Notes: generated by a model from the letters alone, not told the origin. A stretch of DNA of 64,000 nt from Rhizobium favelukesii (GCF_000577275.2 NZ_HG916855.1:1798001-1862000); one strand, 5' to 3'; shown: positions 9,068-18,189, counted from the stretch's first letter. Numbers and translations are program-made.

Positions 9068-9952
9068 ATGAGCGTCCAACGCAACGCAGTCATCTTCGCC
9101 TGGATCCTTCTCCTTCCGGCAGTGCTCTACGTGGCGGCGATCGTCGCCTATCCCCTGGTCGATACCTTTATCCTGTCCTTCACCGATGCGTCTTTGAAAA
9201 AGACGACGAATTGGGTCGGCTGGGTCAACTACAGCAAGATCTTCAATGCGACCTTCGCCGAAGTCATCCTGCGGACGTTCATCTGGACGTTCTTTTCCGT
9301 CTCCATCAAGATGATCATTGGCGTCTTCGGCGCGACGATGCTGAATTCGGCGGTACCAGGCAGGGCGCTCTTTCGCGTGCTGACTATGCCGCCCTGGATT
9401 GTCCCCATGGCGATCGGCATCTTCATGTGGGGCTGGATGTATAACGGCCAGTTCGGGATGATTTCCGGCATGCTGCAGCGCTTTGGTCTGGTGGACGCTC
9501 CGGTTGCGTTCCTCGCACAGGGTTCCACGGCGTTCTGGGCGACGATTATCACTGACGTCTGGATCGGCGTCCCACTCGTCACTCTCTATATGCTAGCGGC
9601 CATGCAGGCGATTCCGCAGGATCTTTACGAGGCCGCCTGGACGGACGGAGCCGGCCGTTTCTACCGCTTCCGGCGCATTACCCTGCCGTTGATCGTCCCT
9701 TCGCTGATTACCATGTCGATGCTGTCACTCATCGCCACCTTCAACTCCTTCGATATCATCTGGATCCTGACGCGCGGCGGTCCGAGCGGCGAAACGACGA
9801 CGATGATCATCGACACGTACCGCACGGCGATTGGTTCGAACAAATACGGTGAAGGGGCTGCACGCGCCGTGCTGATCTGCATCTTCCTGTCGATCTTCTG
9901 TGTTTGCTACTTCCGACTGACCAGCCGTCTTGCTTCCGGAGACAAGCGATGA
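9068..9952 (+). CDS. ABC sugar transporter permease (CUT1, MalF-like)
   Basis: 294-residue inner-membrane permease with six predicted transmembrane segments, beginning near residues 10-30 (FAWILLLPAVLYVAAIVAY). The cytoplasmic EAA loop that docks the ATPase reads YEAAWTDGAGRFYRFRRITLPLI (about 195-217). GGAGGG stands seven bases before the ATG. It lies 13 bases after the dehydrogenase gene and overlaps the second permease by four bases (ATGA), so the two permeases are surely translated together as a heterodimer. Confidence 0.93.
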   Translation: MSVQRNAVIFAWILLLPAVLYVAAIVAYPLVDTFILSFTDASLKKTTNWVGWVNYSKIFNATFAEVILRTFIWTFFSVSIKMIIGVFGATMLNSAVPGRALFRVLTMPPWIVPMAIGIFMWGWMYNGQFGMISGMLQRFGLVDAPVAFLAQGSTAFWATIITDVWIGVPLVTLYMLAAMQAIPQDLYEAAWTDGAGRFYRFRRITLPLIVPSLITMSMLSLIATFNSFDIIWILTRGGPSGETTTMIIDTYRTAIGSNKYGEGAARAVLICIFLSIFCVCYFRLTSRLASGDKR

Positions 9953-10809
9953 AACAACCCCATCTGCTGATCAATCGGTACAAATGGTATGAGATCATCG
10001 GCATCTATGCCGGCATCCTGGTGTTCCTCACCTTCGTGCTCGCTCCCTTCGTTGAGGGCTTCCTTGTCTCGCTGAAACCGCTCAGCCAGCTTTTCTCCTC
10101 GCCTTATCGTTTCATTCCCGAGAACGGTTCCTTCGAGGCGTACCGGACGATGTGGATCAGCGTGCCGGGCTTTGCCCGCTACATCTTCAATTCCTTCTTC
10201 ATCTCGACGGTCGTGACCGCTGTCGTTCTGGTTCTCGTCATCCCTGCCTCCTATGCGTTCGCACGGTTTGAATTCAGAGGCGCTGGGCTGTTGCTCGCTG
10301 CGTTCCTGGCGGTCAACATGTTTTCGGGAGCGGTGCTGCTCATTCCGCTCTTCCGGTTGATGCGCTCGCTCGGCCTGCTCAATACCTATTTTGCCATCAT
10401 GGTTCCGGGTGTCGCCTTCCTCATTCCGTCCGCGATCTGGCTGCTCAGAACCTACATGATGCGCATTCCCAGGGAGTTGGATGAGGCGGCCTTTGTCGAC
10501 GGCGCCAGCCAATTCTACACGCTTCGCCGCGTCATCTTGCCGATCGCGATGCCCGGGATCATGGTCGTTGCAATCACCACCTTCATCGGCTCCTATGCCC
10601 AGCAGTTCATCTTTGCGCTCACCTTCAATTCCAAAACCGAATTTGCGCCTTTGCCAGTCGGGCTGTTTGCCTATTTCGGCCGCCAGGAGGTGGTCTGGAA
10701 TGAGCTGATGGCCGCCAGCTTCGTCGGCATCGCGCCGGCCATGATCGTGATTTTCTTCCTTCAACGGTATCTCGTCAGCGGGCTAACCGCGGGCGCGGTG
10801 AAACAGTAA
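9949..10809 (+). CDS. ABC sugar transporter permease (CUT1, MalG-like)
   Basis: 286-residue second permease of the importer, six membrane segments, with the EAA loop DEAAFVDGASQFYTLRRVILPIAMPG near residues 180-205 and a C-terminal segment ending in the usual SGLTAGAVK tail. The start codon overlaps the stop of the first permease gene. It pairs with that protein and with the binding protein and ATPase encoded just downstream. Confidence 0.93.
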   Translation: MKQPHLLINRYKWYEIIGIYAGILVFLTFVLAPFVEGFLVSLKPLSQLFSSPYRFIPENGSFEAYRTMWISVPGFARYIFNSFFISTVVTAVVLVLVIPASYAFARFEFRGAGLLLAAFLAVNMFSGAVLLIPLFRLMRSLGLLNTYFAIMVPGVAFLIPSAIWLLRTYMMRIPRELDEAAFVDGASQFYTLRRVILPIAMPGIMVVAITTFIGSYAQQFIFALTFNSKTEFAPLPVGLFAYFGRQEVVWNELMAASFVGIAPAMIVIFFLQRYLVSGLTAGAVKQ

Positions 10810-10843
10810 GTCAACCACCAGAGAAAAAACGGGAGCTAACAAA

Positions 10844-12073
10844 GTGACGATTCAATTCAAGACCGGGCTGATGGCCCTTGCCCTGCTCGGCTCCACCGCG
10901 CTCGGCGCCATGACCGCGCACGCCGCTGACCAGGAGATCAGCTGGATCTATTGCGGCGACAAGATCGACCCCATCCATGAGAAGTACATCAAGGAGTGGG
11001 AAGGCAAGAACCCAGGCTGGAAGGTCACGCCTGAGGTCGTCGGCTGGGAGCAGTGCCAGGACAAAGCCACGACGCTTGCCGCCGCGGGCACGCCTGTCGG
11101 CATGGCCTATGTCGGCTCGCGCACGCTCAAGGAATTTGCCCAGAACGACCTTATCGTGCCGGTGCCGATGACCGACGAGGAGAAGAAGAGCTACTATCCG
11201 AACATCGTTGATACCGTCACCTTCGAAAACACCCAGTGGGGCGTGCCGGTCGCCTTCTCGACCAAGGCTCTCTACTGGAACAAGGATATCTTCAAGCAGG
11301 CCGGCCTCGACCCGGAAACACCGCCGAAGACCTGGGCTGAAGAAATCGCCGCCGCCAAGCAGATCAAGGAAAAGACCGGCATCGCTGGATACGGTCTCCC
11401 GGCAAAGACTTTCGACAACACGATGCACCAGTTTATGCATTGGGTTTACACCAATAACGGCAAGGTCATCGACGGCGACAAGATCGTTATCGACAGCCCG
11501 GAAGTGCTGGCAGCGCTCCAGGCCTACAAGGACATCACGCCTTATTCCGTCGAAGGCGCAACCGCCTACGAGCAGAACGAAATCCGCGCCATCTTTCTCG
11601 ACGGCAAGGTCGGCATGATCCAGGCAGGCTCGGGTGCCGCTGCCCGCCTCAAGGACACCAAGATCAACTGGGGCGTTGCACCGTTGCCGCTCGGCCCTTC
11701 GGCCAAGGGTGAAGGTACGCTGCTCATCACCGACAGCCTGGCCGTCTTCAAGGGCACGGGTGTGGAAGACAAGGCAATCGAATTCGCCAAGTTCATCACC
11801 TCACCGGGCCCGCAGGGCGAATACGAGCTTCAGGGCGGTGCAGGCCTCACGCCGCTGCGTCCGTCTGCGAAGGTTGACGAGTTCGTCAAGGCTGATCCGT
11901 CGTGGAAGCCGTTCATCGATGGAATCGCTTTTGGCGGCCCCGAGCCCCTCTTTACCGACTACAAGGGCTTCCAGAATTCGATGATCGAGATGGTCCAATC
12001 CGTCGTGACGGGCAAGGCCCAGCCGGCCGATGCCATCAAGAAGGCTGCTGGCGAGATCGAAGCGTTCAAGTAA
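10844..12073 (+). CDS. ABC sugar transporter periplasmic binding protein (family 1)
   Basis: 409-residue solute-binding protein with a signal peptide (hydrophobic core about residues 8-22, cleavage after AHA near residue 28). The mature protein shows the family-1 sugar-binding pattern, including the WGVPVAFSTKALYWNKDIF segment and the C-terminal lobe with an LTPLR motif. The start is GTG, preceded by GGGAG at a good distance; no ATG fits. It is the fourth gene of the operon. The ligand cannot be read from the sequence. The GH20, dehydrogenase and PLP-enzyme genes nearby suggest an amino sugar or glycoconjugate, but this is inference. Confidence 0.92.
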   Translation: MTIQFKTGLMALALLGSTALGAMTAHAADQEISWIYCGDKIDPIHEKYIKEWEGKNPGWKVTPEVVGWEQCQDKATTLAAAGTPVGMAYVGSRTLKEFAQNDLIVPVPMTDEEKKSYYPNIVDTVTFENTQWGVPVAFSTKALYWNKDIFKQAGLDPETPPKTWAEEIAAAKQIKEKTGIAGYGLPAKTFDNTMHQFMHWVYTNNGKVIDGDKIVIDSPEVLAALQAYKDITPYSVEGATAYEQNEIRAIFLDGKVGMIQAGSGAAARLKDTKINWGVAPLPLGPSAKGEGTLLITDSLAVFKGTGVEDKAIEFAKFITSPGPQGEYELQGGAGLTPLRPSAKVDEFVKADPSWKPFIDGIAFGGPEPLFTDYKGFQNSMIEMVQSVVTGKAQPADAIKKAAGEIEAFK

Positions 12074-12082
12074 GCCTTTGTC

Positions 12083-12111
12083 GGGATCGCGGGCGCAACA
12101 ACCGCGATCCC
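12083..12111 (+). terminator. Hairpin between binding-protein and ATPase genes
   Basis: GGGATCGCGG (12083-12092) and CCGCGATCCC (12102-12111) form a perfect ten-base stem with a nine-base loop, ten bases after the binding-protein stop codon. There is no T-run, so it probably acts as an mRNA-stabilising or partly terminating hairpin that lets the binding protein be made in excess over the ATPase. Confidence 0.65.
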
Positions 12112-12157
12112 CCACTTACAGTATGCATGCCGCAGGGGCGGCGACCGGAGACAGGTT

Positions 12158-13294
12158 TTGGGACAGCTTCTTCTCAACAATGTTCAGAAGTTCTACGGCG
12201 ACTTCGAGGTTCTCAAGGGCATCCACCTCGAAGTGAAAAACGGCGAGTTCGTGGTCTTCGTCGGGCCGTCCGGCTGCGGCAAGTCAACGTTGCTGCGGAT
12301 GATTGCCGGCCTCGATGCCACGACGGCGGGCGACATCGTCATCGACCGCCTCAGGGTCAATGACCTGCCCCCGGTTAAGCGCGGTATCGCCATGGTGTTC
12401 CAGTCCTACGCGCTCTACCCGCACATGAGCGTTTTTGAAAACATCGCTTTCCCGCTGCGCGTGGAAAAGATGGAAGAGGCGAAGCTAAAGGCCAAGGTCG
12501 AGCACGTCGCGCGCATCCTTCACCTCGATCAGCGTCTGCAACAGCGGCCTGGAATGCTCTCGGGAGGTCAACGCCAGCGTGTGGCAATCGGTCGTGCGAT
12601 TGTGCGCGAGCCGAAGATCTTCCTGTTCGACGAACCGCTGTCCAACCTCGACGCGGCGCTGCGCGCTGACATGCGTATTGAGCTTGCCAAGCTGCATCGG
12701 CAGCTGAAAGCGACGATGATCTACGTCACCCATGACCAGATTGAGGCGATGACCATGGCCGACCGGATCGTCGTGCTGAACGCCGGCGAGATCGCGCAGA
12801 CCGGCGCTCCCCTGGAGCTTTATCACAAGCCCGCCAATATTTTCGTCGCAAGCTTCATCGGCAATCCGAAGATGAACTTCCTGCCCGTCACCTGCACCTC
12901 TGTCAGCGATGCCGGTGTCGAAGTCGCCTATGAGGGGCAAAAGGCGGTGATCCCGGTCACCCCCCGTCAGGGCGCTGTTGGCAAGGCGCTGACGCTCGGC
13001 GTGCGTCCTGAGCACATCCAGATCGGTTCCGGCGACATCGCGCTTACCGTTGTGCCAACGGTCATCGAACGACTTGGCGCACAGACCGTGGCATACGCAT
13101 CGCTTGACGGCGAAGGCGAGAATTTCTGTGCGACGCTGCCGGGCAGCGCCGGCGTGCGCCCAGATCAGCCGATTGTAGCTGGGATCAACGTCGCCGACTG
13201 CCATTTGTTCGATCAGACGGGCATATCGTTTGAACGCCATGTCGAGCTGACCGACATCGACATGAACCTGCTCGATCCCACAGCCGCCGCTTGA
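12158..13294 (+). CDS. ABC transporter ATP-binding protein (UgpC/MsmK type)
   Basis: 378-residue ATPase powering the preceding importer. Walker A is GPSGCGKST (about residues 36-44), the signature is [14 protein letters not shown] (about 133-146), Walker B is [12 protein letters not shown] and the H-loop is VTHDQ. The C-terminal 130 residues form the OB-fold regulatory domain usual in CUT1 ATPases ([15 protein letters not shown]). The start appears to be TTG, with GGAG seven bases upstream; the next ATG would cut into the conserved N terminus. It is the last gene of the operon, and a short hairpin overlaps its stop codon. Confidence 0.92.
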   Translation: MGQLLLNNVQKFYGDFEVLKGIHLEVKNGEFVVFVGPSGCGKSTLLRMIAGLDATTAGDIVIDRLRVNDLPPVKRGIAMVFQSYALYPHMSVFENIAFPLRVEKMEEAKLKAKVEHVARILHLDQRLQQRPGMLSGGQRQRVAIGRAIVREPKIFLFDEPLSNLDAALRADMRIELAKLHRQLKATMIYVTHDQIEAMTMADRIVVLNAGEIAQTGAPLELYHKPANIFVASFIGNPKMNFLPVTCTSVSDAGVEVAYEGQKAVIPVTPRQGAVGKALTLGVRPEHIQIGSGDIALTVVPTVIERLGAQTVAYASLDGEGENFCATLPGSAGVRPDQPIVAGINVADCHLFDQTGISFERHVELTDIDMNLLDPTAAA

Positions 13295-13303
13295 TCAGCG
13301 GCG
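13285..13303 (+). terminator. Short hairpin at the end of the importer operon
   Basis: CGCCGCT and AGCGGCG form a seven-base stem with a five-base loop that includes the ATPase stop codon. It lies in the very short gap between convergent genes and may help terminate the plus-strand operon. There is no T-run, so the call is tentative. Confidence 0.35.
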
Positions 13304-13311
13304 CCGCCGCC

Positions 13312-13608
13312 TCAATACAGAGGATAGAAGAGCCTGTTGGCGGGGTAGGAATAGGCGCCGCGGTCGACGATCCCCAACCGGTACATGCAGCTTCTGAGCG
13401 CTGTGACGTGCCAAGGATTTGCCGGATAGGGTGAGCCGCGGTGGACGGCCTCGGGCTCGCAATAGCGATAAGCCCTGTCAAACCGCGCTAGAAGCACGGG
13501 ATCGGAATCCATCCGTACGCCATGATAGGTCTGCCATTGCGCCGGCGGTTCAGCCGCCGAGATCGCCAATAGGCTTGCTGCTATTCCCATTGCAACAGAG
13601 ACTCTCAT
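13312..13608 (-). CDS. Small exported protein of unknown function
   Basis: 98 residues with a plausible signal peptide (MRVSVAMGIAASLLAISAAEPPA). The mature part has two cysteines (CEP, SCMYRL) that could form a disulfide, several tyrosines and prolines, and no domain I recognise. A strong GGGAGG site stands nine bases before the ATG, which supports it as a real gene. It sits alone between the convergent importer operon and the M81/PLP-enzyme operon, with about 100 bases to the latter. Confidence 0.6.
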   Translation of the reverse strand: MRVSVAMGIAASLLAISAAEPPAQWQTYHGVRMDSDPVLLARFDRAYRYCEPEAVHRGSPYPANPWHVTALRSCMYRLGIVDRGAYSYPANRLFYPLY

Positions 13609-13714
13609 CGACTTGACCTCCCGCGCGCCTAATGCCCGCGCAAAAGAAGATGCTTTTCAATCGCGTAAGGTCAAGAGGCGTACATCAAAGGAAGGTGCTA
13701 AGGGCGACGGGGCC

Positions 13715-14815
13715 CTACCACACTAGGCCACGTGCGGTTACATCCTCGACGCGCGTTACCACGCCATTACGATGAAAAACCATCGTGTCAAACAGATTGG
13801 AAACAACGCATGTGTGGTTGGGAATGATCCGGATCTTCTCTCCGATCTCAGGGCGCCGATCGCCACATTTCGCCAGGTCAATGACGCCGTGCTCCTCAGA
13901 CAATCCGGTGATCACCGCCTCGGGGTAACCGACCACCGTTCCGAAGTCGGTAAAGCCGAGCAGATCGGAGGTCAGGGCCTTTGATCCGGCGTCGATGACG
14001 GCGCGATCCGCCGTCGGGCGGGACACGACCGTTGCCAGCACATGCATGGCGCAGTCGGCTTCGCTGCAGTGGCCAGCGCGGACCATGGAGCGATCGTTAT
14101 AGATATACGTACCTGCGCGGTGCTCGGTCGCGGCGCCGACGAGATGCGCCTCGAAGAGGCTTGGCGTGCCGCCGTTGCTGACGATCGGGCAAGCGATCCC
14201 ATCAGTCTCTAAGAGCAATAGTGCTTCGCTGAGGAAGGCTTGCACCGCATCGGCCGCGCCGGGCTTCGGGTAGTTGAGGAGACCACCGAACGAAAGGCCG
14301 GGGGCATCGTTAATCCGCTTTGCCAAGCTTCGTGCTGCTTCAGGTGTCTGAACGCCGCAGCGTCCGCCGCCGGTGTCGCATTCAACCAGAACAGTCAACG
14401 GTTTGCGGGATGCGAAGTAGGAGGACAGGCCATCGGTGGTCACCGTGCTGTCGGCAACGACTTTGAGAGCAGAGATCCGGTCGTTGAGCGCGCCAAGGGC
14501 CTCGAGCTTTTGCGGGCCGACAATGTTGAAGGTGATCAGGATATCGTCGAAGCCAGCGGCAGCAAAAACCTCCGCCTCGCTGATCTTCTGGCAGTTGATG
14601 CCTTTCGCACCCGCCGCGATCTGCTCGGCAGCAAGCGCTGGGATCTTATGCGTCTTGATATGCGGTCGAAAGTTCAGCCTGTGCTTGTCCATGTAGGCCT
14701 GCGTGCGGGCAATGTTCGCCGCCAGGCGATCCTCGTCGATGATGGGCCGCGGCGTCGCAAGATCAGCGACCCTGTCGCCCGGTTTGGCGACGACGGCGTA
14801 CGGATTTTCCTGCAT
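13715..14815 (-). CDS. D-threonine aldolase / D-serine dehydratase-like PLP enzyme
   Basis: 366-residue fold-type III PLP protein (alanine-racemase-like barrel plus C-terminal D-serine dehydratase-like domain). The PLP lysine is in RPHIKTHK (about residue 54), and the C-terminal metal site is PNHTCVVSNLFD (His, Cys), as in DSD1 and D-threonine aldolase. These enzymes cleave or dehydrate D-3-hydroxy amino acids. It is the last gene of a minus-strand operon, 18 bases after an M81 gene and after an NTF2-like gene. The grouping with RidA, which removes reactive enamines made by PLP dehydratases, supports a dehydratase or lyase role. Confidence 0.85.
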   Translation of the reverse strand: MQENPYAVVAKPGDRVADLATPRPIIDEDRLAANIARTQAYMDKHRLNFRPHIKTHKIPALAAEQIAAGAKGINCQKISEAEVFAAAGFDDILITFNIVGPQKLEALGALNDRISALKVVADSTVTTDGLSSYFASRKPLTVLVECDTGGGRCGVQTPEAARSLAKRINDAPGLSFGGLLNYPKPGAADAVQAFLSEALLLLETDGIACPIVSNGGTPSLFEAHLVGAATEHRAGTYIYNDRSMVRAGHCSEADCAMHVLATVVSRPTADRAVIDAGSKALTSDLLGFTDFGTVVGYPEAVITGLSEEHGVIDLAKCGDRRPEIGEKIRIIPNHTCVVSNLFDTMVFHRNGVVTRVEDVTARGLVW

Positions 14816-14833
14816 GTGTGACGCTGCTCCGCG

Positions 14834-16294
14834 TTAGCGGCCGTGGGGATTTTCGACCATCGGCCAGATGTTCTTCGGCGCCCAACGATAGGGTGTCTTG
14901 GCCGGATTGTTGGGATAAGGCGTTCCGGCCGAGCAGTAGATGATCTGCGCGGCGATTTTGGAGAACGATGCGAAGAAATGATTGGTCGATTTGATGACCA
15001 GGACCTTCTTCGACAGCGGATCGATGCCCATTGCGGAAAACAGGCTTGGATCGAAACTTTGCGCGCGCGTCGAATTCAGGATGATATCGATGCCGTCAAG
15101 CACGATATGGGCTGCGTCCCCGAATGGCGCAAAGCTTTCCCCAAAACGCATCTGTGCATTGGTGACGAGCTTGACGATCTTGACGACGCCATCGACCGGA
15201 TTGCCGGTGCCGGGCGCGGACTTGGCGCCGAAGCGCAGTGGGATCTCGGCCCCCTCGCCGGCCGCCATGCAGATCTGTACGGCCATCGGATCCCAGATCG
15301 TACCGATCGCGACACCTGTTGCGCCCCGGGCGAGGAGTTCCTGCAAGACAACGGTGGCATCTCCCGCGGTACCGCCGCCAGGATTGTCCCAGACGTCGGC
15401 GATGACGACGGGCCATGACTGTGCTGCCATTGCCTGCCCAACAGCCTCAATCTCGTCGATCTGTGGCATGATGAAGGTGCCGCGCTTGGAAAACAGCTCA
15501 AGGCCGAGTTCGCGCGCCAAGGTATTGCCCTTCTCCAGCTCGTCGTTGGTGACAACAAGCATCTTGGTGCCCATTTCCGGTACGTCGCCCGCCATGAACC
15601 CATGGATCACCGAGATCGACAGGATATCAGCATCGTCCTTTTCCATGCGCATGATCTTGTCGACGAAGGAGCGCATCGGGTCGCGCGAGGTGGGATAAAC
15701 GTCGATCATGCGGCAGTCAAAGACAGACATGACAGGTGCCACTCTACCTTCCAGCGTCTCTACGGCAATCCGCCAGAGATCCTCGGCGCGATCGACGAAG
15801 TCCGTGTGCGGGAACTCCTTGAAGTAGATGAAGAAGTCTGCTGCCCCTAGCCGCTTCGCGGTCAGATGGCTATGCGGATCAAGCTCGGCACAGACAAGGA
15901 CGTCCGGCCCAACGATCTCGCGCACGCGCACGAGTATGTCACCCTCCGTATCCTCGTAGCCGGCCGCGACCATGGCGCCATGCAGGCCGAGGACAACGGC
16001 GTCGACCGGCATCGCAGCCTCGAGCTGGGTCAGCACCTCGTCGCGCAGCCCTTCATAGGTCGAGCGGCTCACAAGTCCGGCCGGATCGGCCCAGGCGGCC
16101 GTTCCTTCGATCAACACCCATCCCTTCTCGGCGCAGACGCGGCGTCCAACCGTGATGGGTGCCGAGCAGAGTGTCGGGGTTTGCGGGTGCTGGCCAGGGG
16201 GCGCATAAAGAGATGCCTCGAAGGCGCGCCGGTCGACGCAGATGGGAGAAAAGGTATTCGTCTCGGTTGCGAGCGCCGCCGTGAAAATGCGCAA
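14834..16294 (-). CDS. M81-family metallopeptidase-like protein (MlrC/microcystinase C type)
   Basis: 486-residue member of the M81 family named after microcystin-degrading MlrC, probably a zinc hydrolase of unusual amide bonds. Visible hallmarks are the start MRIFTAALATETNTFSP, VLGLHGAMVAAGYEDTEGD (about residues 100-120), the ELDPHSHLT segment with Asp and His ligands, WDNPGGGTAGD, and a C-terminal VIKSTNHFFASF motif. The start is a TTG, fixed by the conserved N terminus. It is the middle gene of the NTF2-M81-PLP enzyme operon. A second, frameshifted M81 gene lies in the divergent operon about 4.6 kb away. The substrate is unknown; D-amino acid or modified amide compounds are reasonable guesses given the neighbours. 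Confidence 0.85.
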   Translation of the reverse strand: MRIFTAALATETNTFSPICVDRRAFEASLYAPPGQHPQTPTLCSAPITVGRRVCAEKGWVLIEGTAAWADPAGLVSRSTYEGLRDEVLTQLEAAMPVDAVVLGLHGAMVAAGYEDTEGDILVRVREIVGPDVLVCAELDPHSHLTAKRLGAADFFIYFKEFPHTDFVDRAEDLWRIAVETLEGRVAPVMSVFDCRMIDVYPTSRDPMRSFVDKIMRMEKDDADILSISVIHGFMAGDVPEMGTKMLVVTNDELEKGNTLARELGLELFSKRGTFIMPQIDEIEAVGQAMAAQSWPVVIADVWDNPGGGTAGDATVVLQELLARGATGVAIGTIWDPMAVQICMAAGEGAEIPLRFGAKSAPGTGNPVDGVVKIVKLVTNAQMRFGESFAPFGDAAHIVLDGIDIILNSTRAQSFDPSLFSAMGIDPLSKKVLVIKSTNHFFASFSKIAAQIIYCSAGTPYPNNPAKTPYRWAPKNIWPMVENPHGR

Positions 16295-16315
16295 GGGTTC
16301 AGCCTTTGTGGTTGA

Positions 16316-16801
16316 TCAGCCCATCGGGTTCGGCAGGTAGCCGGTAAAGCCGCATATCTTCCAGCGGCCTTCATGCAGGCGGCAATAATAAAGCGTTTGC
16401 CACTGCATGACATCACGCGTGCCATCAGCTTTGGCGAGCCCGCCGTCGAACTTCTTGCGCACGAGCGCCATGTCACCCTCAACCTCGATGTCCTCAAGCG
16501 TGGTGGTCGTGAAGATCGCGGTGCGGGCATCTTCAGCGAAAGATTGCGTTGCAAAGTCCTTCGCCTGGCGCAGCCACTCGTCGCGATAGGCCGATAGCGT
16601 CGGAAATGCCAGACGCCAGTTGTCGGGGCTCACCTGCTTGCGCCCGTCTATGCCGATGAAGCCGTCTTCGACGAAATCATGCTTGACCATCGACCAGTCG
16701 GCGGCGAGGAATGCATCGATGTCGCGGGGAACCAGCATCTCCCAGATCGAATGCCGGGCAACGTCGGAGGCCGGAAAGGGGTTTTTGAAAGGATTACGCA
16801 T
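16316..16801 (-). CDS. NTF2-like (SnoaL-type fold) protein
   Basis: 161-residue cytoplasmic protein with the look of the NTF2/SnoaL cone fold: an N-terminal helix (DIDAFLAADWSMVKHDFVEDGFIGIDG), then strands with the typical DMALVRKKFDG and WQTLYYCRLHEGRWKICGFTGYLP ending. Such proteins are small hydrolases, isomerases or binding partners; no catalytic residue can be assigned. GGGGGAG before the ATG is a strong ribosome site. It is the first gene of the operon with the M81 and PLP enzymes, starting at the divergent promoter shared with ridA and the RpiR gene. Confidence 0.7.
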   Translation of the reverse strand: MRNPFKNPFPASDVARHSIWEMLVPRDIDAFLAADWSMVKHDFVEDGFIGIDGRKQVSPDNWRLAFPTLSAYRDEWLRQAKDFATQSFAEDARTAIFTTTTLEDIEVEGDMALVRKKFDGGLAKADGTRDVMQWQTLYYCRLHEGRWKICGFTGYLPNPMG

Positions 16802-16817
16802 TATCTCTCCCCCGGAT

Positions 16818-16904
16818 TGAAATTCTTTTCATGATTGGTGTTTTTCACTGGTCAAATTCCGCTTTCTATGGTCACTTGTCAACTTAATACGAAAATAATT
16901 TGCA
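16818..16904. promoter_or_regulatory. Divergent AT-rich promoter region with GAAA/TTTC palindromes
   Basis: The 114 bases between the NTF2-like gene and the RidA gene are AT-rich. They hold TGAAA-TTCT-TTTCA (16818-16831, perfect five-base arms), a further TTTTTCAC half-site near 16841-16848, and CGAAA-ATAA-TTTGC (about 16890-16903). The elements resemble the palindrome before the Gfo/Idh-importer operon and suit the RpiR regulator encoded in the rightward operon. The regulator-site pairing is inferred. Confidence 0.45.
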
Positions 16905-16915
16905 AGGATCGATCA

Positions 16916-17305
16916 ATGTCCATCAAGCGTTATGGCACGGTTCAAAAGGGTGCCGGGGGCAAGCCCCTGCCCTTTGCGCGCGCCGTCGAGGCCGACGGCT
17001 GGCTTTATGTCTCGGGCCAGGTCGCCATGGAAAATGGCGAAATCATCGATGGAAATATTGTCGCCCAGACGCATAAGACGATCGAGAACGTGCTGGCTAT
17101 TCTCAAAGAGGCCGGCTACGGCGTCGAGAACGTGGTTCGTTGCGGTGTGTGGCTCGATGATCCGCGCGATTTTTGGACATTCAATGGTATCTATCAGCAG
17201 TATTTCGGCGACCACCCGCCGGCGCGGGCCTGCGTGCAATCGTCGATGATGGTCGACTGCAAGGTTGAAATCGACTGCGTCGCATTTAAGCCGAAGGATC
17301 GATAG
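16916..17305 (+). CDS. RidA-family protein (reactive intermediate/imine deaminase-like)
   Basis: 129-residue YjgF/YER057c/UK114-type protein, which forms trimers and hydrolyses reactive enamines and imines released by PLP enzymes. The conserved parts are FARAVEADGWLYVSGQVAMENGEIIDGN, the QTHKTIENVLAIL helix, and the C-terminal PARACVQSSMMVDCKVEIDCVA segment. In canonical RidA the active-site Arg lies in this last region (here ARA). An upstream frame of 27 codons is not used, because AGGA stands seven bases before this ATG. It is the first gene of a rightward operon. Its presence next to a D-serine dehydratase-like enzyme suggests enamine clean-up. Confidence 0.9.
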   Translation: MSIKRYGTVQKGAGGKPLPFARAVEADGWLYVSGQVAMENGEIIDGNIVAQTHKTIENVLAILKEAGYGVENVVRCGVWLDDPRDFWTFNGIYQQYFGDHPPARACVQSSMMVDCKVEIDCVAFKPKDR

Positions 17306-17325
17306 CGCAAACGACGGCGGGTGGG

Positions 17326-18189
17326 ATGGATATTTTCTCGACACTGCAGGAAGAAAAGGCCCGGCTTTCGCCCTCGGAAAACCGTATCGCCGACATCCTT
17401 CTCAACGACTTCGAGTTTGCGGTGAATGCCTCGATCATCGAGCTTGCCGAAAAAGCAGATGTATCACCGCCCACGGTCACCCGCTTCTGCCGCCGGCTCG
17501 GTTGCGAGAGCTTTTCCGATTTCAAGGTGCAGCTCGCCAGGACAGCCTATGTCGGGATGCGCTACCTGAAACCGGAGCCGAAAAGCACCAATCCGGGGGA
17601 TGTCGCGCAGGATATCATCACCAAGGCGCAGAACGCGCTTTTCCTGCTTCATCGTTCCCTTGACCTTGCGGCAATCGAGCTTGCGGCCGAGCGGCTTTCG
17701 CGCGCCGACATGATTTATGCCTTCGGCTCCGGCGGCAATTCGTCGATGATTGCCAACGAATTGCAGAACCGTCTGTTTCGCTTCGGCCTGCATGTGACTG
17801 CAAGTTCCGATCACGGCATGCAGTTGATGATGGCCGCCGCCGCCAAACCGACCGACGTGCTGATTGGTTCGTCCTTTAGCGGGCGCAACGCCGAGCTCGT
17901 GCGCGCCTTCACCCTGGCGCGCGCGTCCAGCGTGACGACGATCGCGCTCACCCAGAGTAATAGCCCGGTCGCGCAAGTGGCAGAGATCGTCGTGCCGATC
18001 GATCTGCAGGAAGGAAACAATATCTTCCGGCCGACCTCGACGCGCATCGCCTATCTGGCGGCCATCGATATTCTCGCCAGCCTTGTTGCCTACGCGATCC
18101 AGCCAAAGGCGGCAGTGGTCCTGCGCCGCATCAAGCAGCAGCTTGTCGCCCACCGCGATGGCGATGACCGGCAATTGCTCGGGGACTAG
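17326..18189 (+). CDS. RpiR/MurR-family transcriptional regulator
   Basis: 287 residues: an N-terminal RpiR helix-turn-helix (LSPSENRIADILLNDF, then ADVSPPTVTRFCRRLGCESFSDFKVQLA, about residues 15-65) and a C-terminal SIS sugar-phosphate-binding domain (about 125-255: DMIYAFGSGGNSSMIANEL, DVLIGSSFSGRNAELVRA). Members sense phosphorylated sugars or amino sugars. It lies 20 bases after ridA and before the SDR gene in the same operon, so it probably controls the divergent operons here and perhaps the importer operon at 7.9 kb, whose promoter carries a similar GAAA/TTTC palindrome. Confidence 0.92.
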   Translation: MDIFSTLQEEKARLSPSENRIADILLNDFEFAVNASIIELAEKADVSPPTVTRFCRRLGCESFSDFKVQLARTAYVGMRYLKPEPKSTNPGDVAQDIITKAQNALFLLHRSLDLAAIELAAERLSRADMIYAFGSGGNSSMIANELQNRLFRFGLHVTASSDHGMQLMMAAAAKPTDVLIGSSFSGRNAELVRAFTLARASSVTTIALTQSNSPVAQVAEIVVPIDLQEGNNIFRPTSTRIAYLAAIDILASLVAYAIQPKAAVVLRRIKQQLVAHRDGDDRQLLGD

